DNA of 53,649 nt from Burkholderiales bacterium (GTDB lineage: Bacteria; Pseudomonadota; Gammaproteobacteria; Burkholderiales; Casimicrobiaceae): NCBI GenBank assembly GCA_017880805.1, contig JADGRP010000220.1, forward strand, positions 1 to 53,649, read 5' to 3'. This document shows, piece by piece, positions 12,041 to 20,926 of this stretch. Below the pieces are notes generated by a model that did not search any database, had not been told where the DNA came from, and saw only the letters and a list, made by a program, of their open reading frames with translations. Both the position numbers and the translations under genes were made by a program. Within the stretch, counting starts at the first letter, position 1; every line of letters begins with the position of its first letter.

Positions 12041-13168
12041 TCAGCTTTCGCCGGGTCCGGATTTTCCAACCGCCTCCCGCAGCGCGGAGAGAAAGCGCCG
12101 GTTTTCCTCCTCCAGACCAACCGTGACCCGCAGATGCTCCGGCAAACCGTAGTTCGCTACCGGCCTCACGATCACTCCCTTGCGCAGCAGCCTTTCGTAG
12201 ACCTTCGCGGCGTCGCCAATGTGGACCAGCAGGAAATTGCCGTGCGAGGGCACGTAGCCGATGCCAAGCGAGTCGAGGCCGCGCATCAGCTGTTCGAGGC
12301 CGGCAAAGTTCAGGCGCGCGCTTTCATCCATGTAGTCCGCGTCGGCGAGTGCCGCGAGGGCGGCGGCCTGCGCCACCGAATTGACGTTGAATGGCTGCCG
12401 CACGCGGTTGAGCATGTCGGCGACCGAGACGTCCATCAAACCGTAACCGACACGTAGTCCGGCAAGACCGTATGCCTTGGAAAAGGTGCGCGAAATAACA
12501 AGGTTCGGATGATTGGCGATCCACGACGCGGTATCTGACCGATGCGTGGGCGGCAGATATTCGTTGTAGGCCTCGTCGAGGACGATCAGCACATCCTGCG
12601 GCACGGACGCGACGAATGATTTCATCGCGCCCGGCGAGAGCCACGTACCCGTGGGATTGTTCGGGTTGGCGACGAATACGATGCGCGTGCGTGGCGTGAT
12701 GGCAGCGCGCATGGCGTCCAGATCGTGGCCCAGCTCGCGCGCCGGAACCGCGACGCCGATCGCGCCGCGCGCCTGCGTCGCAAGCGGATAGACGGCGAAC
12801 GCGTGCTGCGAATACACAGCTTCGTCGCCGGGCCGCAGAAACGCCTGCGTGACGAGCTCCAGAATGTCGTTGGAGCCGTTCCCGAGCACGACCTGTTCAC
12901 GCTCGACGCCGAAGCGCGCCGCAAGCGCCGTCTTCAGCGCAAATCCGTTGCCGTCCGGGTATCGCGTAATGCCTGCCACCGCCTCGGCGATGGCCTGCCG
13001 CACGTGCGGGCTCGGTCCACGGGGATTCTCGTTGGACGCGAGCTTGACGATGTCCTTTTCGGCCAGGCCGTATTCCCGCGCCAGTTCCTCGACCGGCTTT
13101 CCTGGCACATACGGCGCGATGCGGCGCACGTATTCCGGCGAGAGTGCGGAAAGATCGCCGGCCCTCAT
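12041..13168 (-). CDS. hisC: Histidinol-phosphate/aromatic aminotransferase (HisC2 type)
   Basis: PLP aminotransferase of fold type I. Family marks: the N-terminal SPEYVRRIAPYVPGKP, KLASNENPRGPSP, the pyridine-contact block FVANPNNPTGTWL, VLDEAYNEY and the PLP lysine in SRTFSKAYGLAGLRVGY (K231). Its place between pheA and tyrA suggests it mainly transaminates phenylpyruvate/4-hydroxyphenylpyruvate or aromatic intermediates rather than serving a his operon; this is inferred from context. I start at the ATG at 13168 (375 residues); the GTG at 13186 is an alternative. No strong ribosome site is visible for either. Confidence 0.9.
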   Translation of the reverse strand: MRAGDLSALSPEYVRRIAPYVPGKPVEELAREYGLAEKDIVKLASNENPRGPSPHVRQAIAEAVAGITRYPDGNGFALKTALAARFGVEREQVVLGNGSNDILELVTQAFLRPGDEAVYSQHAFAVYPLATQARGAIGVAVPARELGHDLDAMRAAITPRTRIVFVANPNNPTGTWLSPGAMKSFVASVPQDVLIVLDEAYNEYLPPTHRSDTASWIANHPNLVISRTFSKAYGLAGLRVGYGLMDVSVADMLNRVRQPFNVNSVAQAAALAALADADYMDESARLNFAGLEQLMRGLDSLGIGYVPSHGNFLLVHIGDAAKVYERLLRKGVIVRPVANYGLPEHLRVTVGLEEENRRFLSALREAVGKSGPGES

Positions 13169-13220
13169 CGCTATTGATTCATCCACTGGCGCGGCCTGTC
13201 GGCGATTCACGATAGACGTT

Positions 13221-14312
13221 TCACGAAACTGCGGCGGGATACGATCCGAGCAGCTTGAGGAACGGCGCCTGCTCACGCAACTCCGCCAACGCCGCGGCCA
13301 CCGGTCCGTCTAGCTGATGGCCCTCGAGGTCGACGAAAAACAGGTATTCCCACAGTCCGGTACGCGCCGGCCGGGATTCGAGCCGACTCATGCTGACGCC
13401 GTGCTTCGCCAGCGGTTCCAGCAGCGCATGCACGGCGCCGGGACGGTTGTGCGCCGACATCACCAGCGAGGTCTCATCGTGACCGGATGGCGCGGCGCCG
13501 TGCCGGCCCAGAACCCAGAACCGCGTTGTGTTGTTGGGCTCGTCTTCGATATGCGCGGCGAGTACGTCGAGACCGTAGATCGCGGCGGCAGCGTCACCCG
13601 CGATCGCCGCCGAACCAGGCTCGGCGGCGGCCAGACGCGCCGCCTCGGCATTGCTCGCCACCGGAATGCGCGCCACCGAAGGCAGGTGCCGCGCCAGCCA
13701 TTGCACGCATTGCGAGAGCGACTGCGCGTGCGAATAAACGCGGGTCACGTTGGCGAGCGAGGCACCTGCCGCGCACTTGGCGAGGAAATGCTGGCCGATG
13801 CGCAATTTGACTTCACCGACGATCGTGAGCGGCGTCTGACACATCAGGTCCAGCGTTCGGCCAACCGCGCCCTCGGTCGAATTTTCGACCGGCACCACCG
13901 CATAATCGGTCTGACCCGCCTCGGCTGCGCGAAACACCTCGTCGATCGACGCGCACGGTTCGGCATCGACCAAATCGCCGAAATGCTTGGTTACCGCCGC
14001 ATGGCTGAAAGTGCCTGCCGGGCCCAGATAGGAAATGCGAAGCTGCTGTTCCAGCGCGAGGCACGCGGACATGATCTGTCGAAAAACACTCGTCACCGCG
14101 TCGTCGGGCAACGGTCCGCGATTCTCCGCCTGGATCGTGCGCAGCACCTGCGCTTCACGCTCGGGACGATACGCAGCGGAATCGCCCTTGAGCGATCCGA
14201 TGATCTTGGCGTGAGCGGCGCGTTCGTTGAGCAGCCGCAAGAGCTCGCGATCGATCGCGTCGATCGCGTCGCGCCGGCGGTTGATCTCCAGCTCGCTGGG
14301 GTTCTGCGACAT
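13221..14312 (-). CDS. pheA: Bifunctional chorismate mutase/prephenate dehydratase
   Basis: Two phenylalanine-pathway steps in one protein. Residues 1-90 are an AroQ chorismate mutase (INRRRDAIDAIDRELLRLL, later YRPEREAQVL). Residues 93-270 are the dehydratase, starting at ISYLGPAGTFSHAA and including the catalytic TTRF at 262-265. Residues 280-363 are an ACT domain with the phenylalanine-binding ESRP at 312-315, so feedback inhibition by Phe is expected. The ATG at 14312 gives 363 residues. Unlike many relatives, no serC precedes it. Confidence 0.95.
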   Translation of the reverse strand: MSQNPSELEINRRRDAIDAIDRELLRLLNERAAHAKIIGSLKGDSAAYRPEREAQVLRTIQAENRGPLPDDAVTSVFRQIMSACLALEQQLRISYLGPAGTFSHAAVTKHFGDLVDAEPCASIDEVFRAAEAGQTDYAVVPVENSTEGAVGRTLDLMCQTPLTIVGEVKLRIGQHFLAKCAAGASLANVTRVYSHAQSLSQCVQWLARHLPSVARIPVASNAEAARLAAAEPGSAAIAGDAAAAIYGLDVLAAHIEDEPNNTTRFWVLGRHGAAPSGHDETSLVMSAHNRPGAVHALLEPLAKHGVSMSRLESRPARTGLWEYLFFVDLEGHQLDGPVAAALAELREQAPFLKLLGSYPAAVS

Positions 14313-14340
14313 CGCCTGAGCGTTCGCCGTGATGCCCTGG

Positions 14341-14406
14341 CTACTTTGCCGGCGCCGTACCAGGCGCAACGAGCATCTCGCGGGACACAGCCTCGACCAA
14401 TGTCAT
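14341..14406 (-). CDS. Possible 21-residue small ORF coupled to gyrA
   Basis: The gyrA stop overlaps an ATG (ATGA), and the last gyrA codons (Glu-Glu-Glu) provide a strong GGAGGAG ribosome site seven bases upstream. The reading frame is 21 codons, begins [13 protein letters not shown] and ends at a TAG 28 bases before the pheA ATG. It has no Phe, Tyr or Trp run, so it is not an attenuation leader of the usual kind. It could be a real small protein, a coupling device that carries ribosomes toward pheA, or the remnant of a gene lost from this spot. I do not recognise it. Confidence 0.4.
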   Translation of the reverse strand: MTLVEAVSREMLVAPGTAPAK

Positions 14407-16979
14407 GTCGGCTCCTCCTCGCCATCGTCTTCGGTCTCGACCACGCGCTCCAGGCCGGCGAGTTTTTCGCCCTGATCAAGATTGATCAGGGTGACGCCTT
14501 GCGTCGAACGGCTCATTTCGCGTATCGACGAAACCTTGGTTCGGATGAGCACGCCGCCGGTCGAGATCAGCATCACTTCGTCATCGGAGCGTACCAGCGA
14601 AGCCGCGACGACGCGCCCGTTGCGAGTCGTCTGCTGGATCGCGATCATGCCCTTGGTGCCACGGCCGTGACGGGTGTGCTCGACGATCGGCGTGCGCTTG
14701 CCGTAGCCATTTTCGGTCGCAGTCAGAACCGACTGCTGCTCGTCCTCGGCGACGAGCATGCTGATGACCGTCTGGCCGCGAGCGAGGCTCATTCCTCGCA
14801 CGCCGTGCGCGTTGCGTCCCATCGGTCGCACGTCGGTCTCCTCGAAGCGCACCGCCTTGCCGCCGGAGCTGAACAGCATCACGTCGTGCTTGCCGTCGGT
14901 CAGCGCGGCACCGACCAGGAAATCACCGTCATCGAGATCGACGGCGATGATGCCCGAAGGGCGAGGCCGCGAGAATTCCGACAAGGGCGTCTTCTTCACC
15001 GTGCCCTTGGCAGTGGCCATGAACACGAAGCGGTCCTGCACGAACTCCTTGACCGGCAGAATTGCGGTAATCTTTTCGTGCTCGAGTAGCGGCACCAGGT
15101 TGACGATCGGTTTGCCTCGCGATGCGCGCCCTCCCTGCGGCACGTTGTAGACCTTGAGCCAGTACACGCGCCCTCGGTTCGAAAAGCAGAGAATGAAGTC
15201 GTGCGTATTGGCGCTGAAAAGACGGTCGATGAAATCGTCGTCCTTGGTTCCCGTCGCCTGCTTGCCACGACCGCCGCGGCGCTGCGCGCGATATTCTGCG
15301 ACCGGCTGCGCCTTCATGTAGCCGCCGTGCGACATGGTCACGATCATGTCCTCGGGCGCGATCAGGTCTTCGAGCGACAGGTCGACACCCTGCACCACGA
15401 TCTCGGAACGGCGCTTGTCGCCAAATTGATCGCGGATCGATGTCAGCTCGCCGCCGACCACACTCGTCACGCGCTCCGGTTTGGCGAGAACGTCGAGCAG
15501 GTCGACAATTTGCACCATGACCTCGCGGTACTCACCGGTGATTTTCTCCTGCTCGAGCCCGGTCAGCCGCTGCAGGCGCAATTCGAGGATGGCCTGCGCC
15601 TGCGCGTCCGACAGCTTGTAACCGGCCGCCGTCGATCCCGAGCCGGACTGCCATCCGTATTCGGGCGCCAGTCCCTCGGGCCGCGCCGCATCCGCCGCGG
15701 CGCGGGCGAGCATTTCCTCGACCAGCGCCGAGCGCCATATCGTTTCCATCAGTGCAGACTTAGCATCGGCCGGCGTCGCGGCATGTTTGATGAGGGCGAT
15801 AATCTCGTCGACGTTGGAGAGCGCGACCGCAAGCCCCTCGAGAATATGGCCGCGGTCACGTGCCTTCCTGAGCTCGAAGCGAGTGCGTCGGACGACGACC
15901 TCTCGCCGATGCTGCAGAAAAAACTGCAGAAACTGTCTGAGGTTCAGAACACGCGGCTGGCCGTCGACCAGCGCCACCATGTTCATGCCGAAGCTGTCCT
16001 GCAGCTGGGTCAGCTTGAACAGATTGTTGAGAACGATTTCGGCGACCTCGCCGCGCTTGAGCTCGATCACCACGCGCATGCCGGATTTGTCGGACTCGTC
16101 GCGCAAGTCCGAAATTCCGTCGAGCTTCTTCTCGCGCACCAGTTCGCCGATGCGCGTGAGCAGCGTCGCCTTGTTCACCTGATAGGGCAGCTCGTCGACG
16201 ATGATCGCCTGGCGGCCGCCTTTTTCGATGTCCTCGATGTGCGTACGGGCGCGAATCACGACTCGCCCGCGGCCAGTGCGATAGCCTTCGCGCACACCCT
16301 CGGTGCCGTAGATGATCCCGGCAGTCGGGAAATCGGGTGCGGGAACGTGCTCGATCAGCTCGTCGACCGTGAGATCCGGATTGTCGAGAAGCGCAAGACA
16401 CGCGGTGACGATCTCGGTCAGGTTGTGCGGCGGAATATTGGTCGCCATTCCCACCGCGATGCCCGACGAGCCGTTGATCAGCAGGTTCGGAATCCGCGCC
16501 GGAAGGACCGTGGGCTCGAGCTCCTTGCCGTCGTAGTTGGGCACGAAATCGACCGTTTCCTTGTCGATGTCGGCCAGCATCTCGGCTGAGATCTTTTCCA
16601 GCCGGCATTCCGTGTACCGATACGCGGCGGCCGCGTCGCCGTCGACCGAGCCGAAATTGCCCTGGCCGTCGATGAGCGGATAGCGAAGGGAAAAATCCTG
16701 CACCATCCGCACCAGCGCTTCGTAGGTCGCGCTGTCGCCGTGCGGGTGATACTTGCCGAGCACGTCGCCTACCACGCGAGCGCACTTGACGTACGGCCGG
16801 TTCCAGACGGTATTCGACTCGTGCATCGCAAAAAGGACGCGGCGGTGAACGGGCTTCAGCCCATCGCGGACATCAGGCAGGGCCCTTCCCACGATCACGC
16901 TCATGGCGTAATCGAGGTAGGAATGCCGCATTTCGGCTTCGAGGCTTACCGGAAGGGTTTCTTTGGCGAACTGCTCCAT
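14403..16979 (-). CDS. gyrA: DNA gyrase subunit A
   Basis: Breakage-reunion subunit of type II topoisomerase that introduces negative supercoils. The N-terminal numbering matches E. coli exactly: quinolone-region S83 is retained and position 87 is Glu (E. coli has Asp), within [11 protein letters not shown]; the catalytic tyrosine is Y122 in YRYTECRL. The GyrA box QRRGGRG, required for DNA wrapping, is intact before the C-terminal beta-pinwheel. Length 858 residues. It is the first gene of the leftward aromatic block. Confidence 0.97.
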   Translation of the reverse strand: MEQFAKETLPVSLEAEMRHSYLDYAMSVIVGRALPDVRDGLKPVHRRVLFAMHESNTVWNRPYVKCARVVGDVLGKYHPHGDSATYEALVRMVQDFSLRYPLIDGQGNFGSVDGDAAAAYRYTECRLEKISAEMLADIDKETVDFVPNYDGKELEPTVLPARIPNLLINGSSGIAVGMATNIPPHNLTEIVTACLALLDNPDLTVDELIEHVPAPDFPTAGIIYGTEGVREGYRTGRGRVVIRARTHIEDIEKGGRQAIIVDELPYQVNKATLLTRIGELVREKKLDGISDLRDESDKSGMRVVIELKRGEVAEIVLNNLFKLTQLQDSFGMNMVALVDGQPRVLNLRQFLQFFLQHRREVVVRRTRFELRKARDRGHILEGLAVALSNVDEIIALIKHAATPADAKSALMETIWRSALVEEMLARAAADAARPEGLAPEYGWQSGSGSTAAGYKLSDAQAQAILELRLQRLTGLEQEKITGEYREVMVQIVDLLDVLAKPERVTSVVGGELTSIRDQFGDKRRSEIVVQGVDLSLEDLIAPEDMIVTMSHGGYMKAQPVAEYRAQRRGGRGKQATGTKDDDFIDRLFSANTHDFILCFSNRGRVYWLKVYNVPQGGRASRGKPIVNLVPLLEHEKITAILPVKEFVQDRFVFMATAKGTVKKTPLSEFSRPRPSGIIAVDLDDGDFLVGAALTDGKHDVMLFSSGGKAVRFEETDVRPMGRNAHGVRGMSLARGQTVISMLVAEDEQQSVLTATENGYGKRTPIVEHTRHGRGTKGMIAIQQTTRNGRVVAASLVRSDDEVMLISTGGVLIRTKVSSIREMSRSTQGVTLINLDQGEKLAGLERVVETEDDGEEEPT

Positions 16980-17103
16980 CGGAGGCGACGCTCTTTGTCG
17001 GTTAAAACGCTTTAAAGCGGCACACCTGCGCAGGTATGCGCCGGGACGGCAGAGTCATGTTGTCGGGGCCATCCGTCGCTGCCAGACGCGCAGGTGGGAA
17101 AAA

Positions 17104-17141
17104 CAACCAATTTTATCATGACCGTTGTATTGCTGCGACAA
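17104..17141 (-). promoter_or_regulatory. Candidate gyrA promoter
   Basis: On the minus strand a TAAAAT hexamer (17115-17110) is preceded by TGA, giving an extended -10. The -35 region 17 bases before it is poor (TCGCAG). Transcription would start near 17104, leaving a leader of about 125 bases before gyrA. Weak evidence. Confidence 0.3.
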
Positions 17142-17177
17142 CTTCCAACTTCGTGTTGCAAGAATCGAAATACGGCT

Positions 17178-17206
17178 TTGCAGGGGCAAAATCCCTATGC
17201 TATAGT
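17178..17206 (+). promoter_or_regulatory. Sigma-70 promoter of ompA
   Basis: TTGCAG (17178-17183), exactly 17 bases, then TATAGT (17201-17206), which is preceded by TGC, an extended -10. Transcription should begin near 17213, giving an ompA leader of about 115 bases. The 348-base gap between gyrA and ompA (16980-17327) otherwise shows no gene. Confidence 0.7.
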
Positions 17207-17327
17207 CGGCAGGAAGTCGGTATTTCCAACGGCTACGAAAAGTTCGCCAAAGAACATCGCCAACATTGCCGCCAAGCGGAAAATGAACGAGCAAGCCTCA
17301 ACAACTCAAGCCAAAGGGGTGAAAGTA

Positions 17328-18053
17328 ATGAAACTTCGTCTGATTGCATCCATCGTGACCGGCGCCACCGCCGCCATGCTGGCCTCGGCGGCGTTTGGCC
17401 AGGCAAATCCGCAGAACAGCGGTTACGTGCTGTTCGGATACGGTACGCCTGCGAATAATGTATGGCGCAGCGGCTCTTACGGCGGCAAGCCCGGCGTCAA
17501 TGACACGCTGTGCTGGCGCACCGGCTATTGGACGCCGGCCATGGCCATTGTGGAGTGCGATCCCGATCTCGTGCCCAAGCCCATGGCCGCGCCTGGTCCG
17601 GCTCCTGCTCCGGCCCCCGCGCCTGCTCCGGCCCCTGCGCCGGCCCCTGCGCCGACGATGGGCGTGCAGAAGATTACTCTCGCGGCCAAGGCGTTGTTCG
17701 ATTTCGACAAATCGGTGCTTAAGCCCGAAGGCAAGGCAGCGATCGATAGCGAAGTCATCAGCCGCCTGAAAGATGTCTCCAAGCTCGAGCTGGTTCTGGT
17801 CACCGGTCACACCGACCGTATCGGCTCCCAGGCCTACAATCAGAAACTGTCCGAGCGCCGCGCCAACACGGTGCGTGACTATCTGGTCAGCCGCGGAGTG
17901 GCGAAGGACAAGATCGAGACTCTGGGCATGGGCAAGACACAGCCGGTTCCGGGTGTCGTATGCAATCAGAAGAGCCTGAAGGAACTGATTGTTTGTCTGG
18001 CACCGAACCGCCGCGTCGAAGTCGAAGTCAAGGGCGAGGCGACAAAGCGTTAA
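17328..18053 (+). CDS. ompA: OmpA family outer-membrane/peptidoglycan-binding protein
   Basis: Periplasm-facing envelope anchor. A signal peptide is clear (MKLRLIASIVTGATAAMLASAAFG), then a short 60-residue region rather than a full eight-strand barrel, a Pro-Ala linker, and a C-terminal OmpA-like domain from about residue 117 with LFDFDKSVLKPEG and the peptidoglycan-binding stretch TGHTDRIGSQAYNQKLSERR. Two cysteines near the C-terminus (VVCNQ and IVCLAPNRR) match the disulfide of betaproteobacterial OmpA proteins. I start at the ATG at 17328 because AAAGGGG lies eight bases before it and the signal peptide follows; an in-frame upstream extension is discarded. It is monocistronic, with its own promoter and terminator. 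Total 241 residues. Confidence 0.92.
   Translation: MKLRLIASIVTGATAAMLASAAFGQANPQNSGYVLFGYGTPANNVWRSGSYGGKPGVNDTLCWRTGYWTPAMAIVECDPDLVPKPMAAPGPAPAPAPAPAPAPAPAPAPTMGVQKITLAAKALFDFDKSVLKPEGKAAIDSEVISRLKDVSKLELVLVTGHTDRIGSQAYNQKLSERRANTVRDYLVSRGVAKDKIETLGMGKTQPVPGVVCNQKSLKELIVCLAPNRRVEVEVKGEATKR
17598..17654 (+). repeat. Pro-Ala codon repeat inside ompA
   Basis: Nineteen codons of strictly alternating Pro and Ala, built mostly from a 12-base unit close to CCGGCCCCTGCG repeated with small changes. This is the flexible linker between the N-terminal part and the peptidoglycan-binding domain, and a place where repeat number could vary by slippage in 6- or 12-base steps without a frameshift. Confidence 0.8.
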
Positions 18054-18086
18054 ATGCGGCGCTGAAGCGGCGCTTTTCGACCAAAG

Positions 18087-18122
18087 AGCCCCGCTGCGTG
18101 CGGGGCTTTTTCTTTGTTTTTT
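18087..18122 (+). terminator. Intrinsic terminator of ompA
   Basis: Perfect eight-base-pair stem AGCCCCGC/GCGGGGCT with a five-base loop (TGCGT), followed by TTTTCTTTGTTTTTT. It lies 34 bases past the ompA stop. A textbook rho-independent terminator. Confidence 0.93.
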
Positions 18123-18179
18123 CACCTGGTATTTTCATCCTCACGCCGCGAGAATGCGTCTACTCTTGCTTTGTAGCCG

Positions 18180-19487
18180 ATGACAGACGTCGAATTGCGC
18201 CTCGATGCGCGCTGGGTGTTGCCGATCGTGCCCGCCGGTTTGCTGCACCAGCATTCGCTGCTGGTGAGCGAAGGCCGAATCGTCGCGGTCGTGCCAACGG
18301 CGCTTGCCGAGCGCGACTACGCGGCACGCGAGCATGTTGCGTTGCCGACGCACGTTCTGCTGCCGGGGCTCGTCAATGCGCATACGCACGGCGCGATGTC
18401 CTTGATGCGCGGCGTCGCCGACGATGTACCGCTCAAGGCCTGGCTCGAGCAATCGATCTGGCCTCGCGAAGGTCGCTTTGTCGACGCCGATTTCGTCTAC
18501 GACGGAACCTTGCTGGCCGCAGCAGAAATGATCCGAGGTGGAATTACAAGCTGCAATGACATGTACTTCTTCCCGGACGCCGCCGCGCGCGCGTATCGCG
18601 CCAGTGGTATGCGGGCGATGCTGGGGCTACCCGTTCTGGATTTCCCGACGCCATACGCCGCGGACGCCGATGGCTATCTGCACGCTGGCCTCGCGGCGCG
18701 CGACGCCTGGAAGCACGAGCCGCGGCTCCTGTTTTCGCTCGCGCCGCACGCACCGTATACCGTCTCCGACGCGACGTGGACCAAGATCGTCATGTTCGCC
18801 CGTCAGCTCGACCTCGCCATCCAGACCCACCTGCTGGAAACGCGCGACGAGCGGGCGAAGAGTCTGGCCGAGCATCACGCAGCGCCGCTGCAGCGGCTAC
18901 ACCGCCTGGGCGCGACCGGTCCGGGCTTTATCGCGATCCACGCCATCGATGTCGACCCGGCCGACATAGAGCTGCTGGCCACACAGCGCTGTCACGTCGT
19001 GCATTGTCCGACGTCGAATCTGAAACTGGCCAGCGGCATCGCTCCGATCTCCGCGCTGAGGCGCGCCGGCGTCAACGTCGCGCTGGGCAGCGATAGCGCG
19101 GCGAGCAACAATCGTCTGGACGTGTTTGCCGAGGCCCGCCTGGCGTCGCTGATCGCCAAAGTGGCCGGGAACGACGCCGCCGCGCTGCCTGCCGCCGACG
19201 TATTACGGATGGCCACGCTGGGCGGCGCGACGGCGCTGGGGATGGAGCAGCACATCGGATCGCTCGAGGCCGGCAAGCAGGCGGATGCCATCGCAGTCGA
19301 TCTGGACGGCTTATCTCATGCGCCATGCTATGACCCGGTATCGCACCTTGTTTACGTCACCGGGCGGGATCAGGTGAGCGATGTCTGGGTCGCGGGCGAG
19401 CGGCTGCTCGGCGATGGAATACTGAGTCGCCTCGATGGCAAGGAGCTCGCGTCGCGCGCCCGCTTCTGGCAGGATCGCCTCCAATGA
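18180..19487 (+). CDS. mtaD: 5-methylthioadenosine/S-adenosylhomocysteine deaminase
   Basis: TRZ/ATZ-type amidohydrolase that deaminates adenosine thioethers. The TIM-barrel metal site is complete by motif: NAHTHG (H68, H70), IQTHLLET, AIHAID and LGSDSAASNN. The 435-residue length is typical. In Pseudomonas aeruginosa the gene in the same position beside ubiG is an MTA deaminase, making methylthioinosine; the MTI-phosphorylase-like mtnP in this window supports the same role here, but guanine-type or other substrates cannot be excluded from sequence. Its last four bases overlap the ubiG ATG, so the two are coupled. Confidence 0.85.
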   Translation: MTDVELRLDARWVLPIVPAGLLHQHSLLVSEGRIVAVVPTALAERDYAAREHVALPTHVLLPGLVNAHTHGAMSLMRGVADDVPLKAWLEQSIWPREGRFVDADFVYDGTLLAAAEMIRGGITSCNDMYFFPDAAARAYRASGMRAMLGLPVLDFPTPYAADADGYLHAGLAARDAWKHEPRLLFSLAPHAPYTVSDATWTKIVMFARQLDLAIQTHLLETRDERAKSLAEHHAAPLQRLHRLGATGPGFIAIHAIDVDPADIELLATQRCHVVHCPTSNLKLASGIAPISALRRAGVNVALGSDSAASNNRLDVFAEARLASLIAKVAGNDAAALPAADVLRMATLGGATALGMEQHIGSLEAGKQADAIAVDLDGLSHAPCYDPVSHLVYVTGRDQVSDVWVAGERLLGDGILSRLDGKELASRARFWQDRLQ

Positions 19488-20188
19488 ACCTCAATGTCGA
19501 CCCGTCGGAGCTCGCCAAGTTCAGCGCGGTCGCGCACCGTTGGTGGGATCCGGATAGCGAATTCAAACCGCTGCACGACATCAATCCATTGCGGGTCAGT
19601 TATATCGTCCGGCAGTGCGGCGAGCTTGCGGGGAAGGCGGTGCTCGACGTCGGCTGCGGGGGCGGCATACTCACCGAAGCCATCGCTCGCGAGGGCGCCA
19701 AAGTCACCGGCATCGATTTGTCCGGCAAGGCGCTGGGCGTCGCCCGCTTGCATCAGATCGAATCGGGCGCAATCGTGGATTATCGGCTGATGGCGGCGGA
19801 AGCGTTGGCAATCGAAGCGCCCGCGTCGTTCGACGTCGTCACCTGCATGGAGTTGCTCGAGCACGTTCCGGATCCGGCATCGATCGTCGACGCCTGCGCG
19901 AAGCTCGTGCGCCCCGGCGGGTACGTCGTGTTCGCCACCATCAACCGCAATCCAAAGGCGTACGCATTGGCCATCGTCGGCGCGGAGTATGTGCTCGGGC
20001 TTCTTCCCCGCGGCACGCACGATTACGCGCGGTTTCTGAAGCCTTCGGAAATCGCCACGTTCGCACGCACGGCGGGGCTCGAGACCGACACGCTGATCGG
20101 GATGACGTACAACCCCTTCACCAGGGTCTACCGGCTCGAAGCCGACACCTCGGTCAACTACATCATGACCTTCCGTCGTGAGCAGTAG
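19484..20188 (+). CDS. ubiG: 3-demethylubiquinol/polyprenyldihydroxybenzoate O-methyltransferase
   Basis: SAM-dependent methyltransferase acting twice in ubiquinone synthesis. Recognised by the N-terminal FSAVAHRWWDPDSEFKPLH, the SAM motif VLDVGCGGGILTEA and the C-terminal GMTYNPFTRVYRL. 234 residues. It overlaps mtaD by four bases and the next gene by eleven, so the three form one translationally coupled operon. Each reaction releases S-adenosylhomocysteine, which the neighbouring deaminase could process; that link is inference. Confidence 0.96.
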   Translation: MNLNVDPSELAKFSAVAHRWWDPDSEFKPLHDINPLRVSYIVRQCGELAGKAVLDVGCGGGILTEAIAREGAKVTGIDLSGKALGVARLHQIESGAIVDYRLMAAEALAIEAPASFDVVTCMELLEHVPDPASIVDACAKLVRPGGYVVFATINRNPKAYALAIVGAEYVLGLLPRGTHDYARFLKPSEIATFARTAGLETDTLIGMTYNPFTRVYRLEADTSVNYIMTFRREQ

Positions 20189-20891
20189 CGTAACGCCATC
20201 TGTGCGGCTCGACGTTAGAGCGGTCCTGTTCGATCTTGACGGCACGCTCGCGGACACCGTCGGCGATCTCGCTGGCGCCGTCAACCGGGTTCGCGCCGAT
20301 CGTTCGCTGCCGCCCATTGCGATCGAGGCGCTTCGTCCGCACGCGTCGCATGGTGCGCGTGGCATGCTGGGCGCCGCATTCGGCATCGGCCGCGAAAGTC
20401 CCGAATTCGAGCTCCTGCGCGACATGTTTCTCGATAATTACGCGGCAGCGCTGTGCGAAAAAACGCGGTTGTTCGCAGATACGGAGAAGGTTCTGGCAGA
20501 GATCGAGCGACGAGGCTTGAGCTGGGGTATTGTCACCAACAAAGCGTCGCGCTTTACGCTGCCGCTCCTTGAGCAGCTGGCACTTTCGGCACGCACCGTC
20601 GCGGTCATTTGCGGCGACACCACGGCCAACGCAAAGCCGCACCCGGAGCCCTTGCTCGCGGCTGCGGTCGCGCTGAAAATCGACCCTTCGAATTGCGTGT
20701 ACGTGGGCGACGCCGAGCGCGACATCGTCGCCGGCCGCGCCGCGGGGATGAAGACCTTGATCGCGAGCTACGGTTACCTGGGTGCCGACGACACGCCGGA
20801 ACGCTGGGACGCCGACGGCGCCATTCATTCGCTTGCCGAGCTGCTCGATTGGTTGCCGGAGACGGTGCCGCGCACGGCAATGGCCGATTGA
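20178..20891 (+). CDS. HAD phosphatase, phosphoglycolate phosphatase or MupP type
   Basis: HAD-superfamily hydrolase with the nucleophile motif LFDLDGTLAD (D19, D21), motif II ending in GIVTNKAS, motif III lysine in NAKPHPEP and motif IV GDAERDIVAG. It would usually be called Gph. However, the position right after ubiG and the segments RADRSLPP, GARGMLGAAFG and SWGIVTNK resemble MupP, the N-acetylmuramate 6-phosphate phosphatase of Pseudomonas cell-wall recycling, as I recall it. The sequence alone does not decide. It overlaps ubiG by 11 bases and converges on the GspC-like gene. Confidence 0.88.
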   Translation: MSSSVTPSVRLDVRAVLFDLDGTLADTVGDLAGAVNRVRADRSLPPIAIEALRPHASHGARGMLGAAFGIGRESPEFELLRDMFLDNYAAALCEKTRLFADTEKVLAEIERRGLSWGIVTNKASRFTLPLLEQLALSARTVAVICGDTTANAKPHPEPLLAAAVALKIDPSNCVYVGDAERDIVAGRAAGMKTLIASYGYLGADDTPERWDADGAIHSLAELLDWLPETVPRTAMAD

Positions 20892-20926
20892 ACTCACCCT
20901 GCAGACGCTGAACGCGCGGCGGCGCG

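Noticed and set aside
14313-14402. Attenuator leader for pheA
   Set aside because: No run of Phe codons and no terminator/antiterminator pair could be drawn in the 90 bases.
13317-15089. 590-codon plus-strand frame opposite pheA and gyrA
   Set aside because: It lies antisense to two certain genes and is Arg/His-rich, the usual mirror of high-GC coding sequence.
16692-16760. Quinolone-resistance change in GyrA
   Set aside because: S83 is intact. Glu instead of Asp at position 87 occurs naturally in many species and is not evidence of resistance.
17055-17294. 79-codon minus-strand frame in the gyrA-ompA gap
   Set aside because: Covers the promoters of both genes, lacks a ribosome site and resembles no protein.
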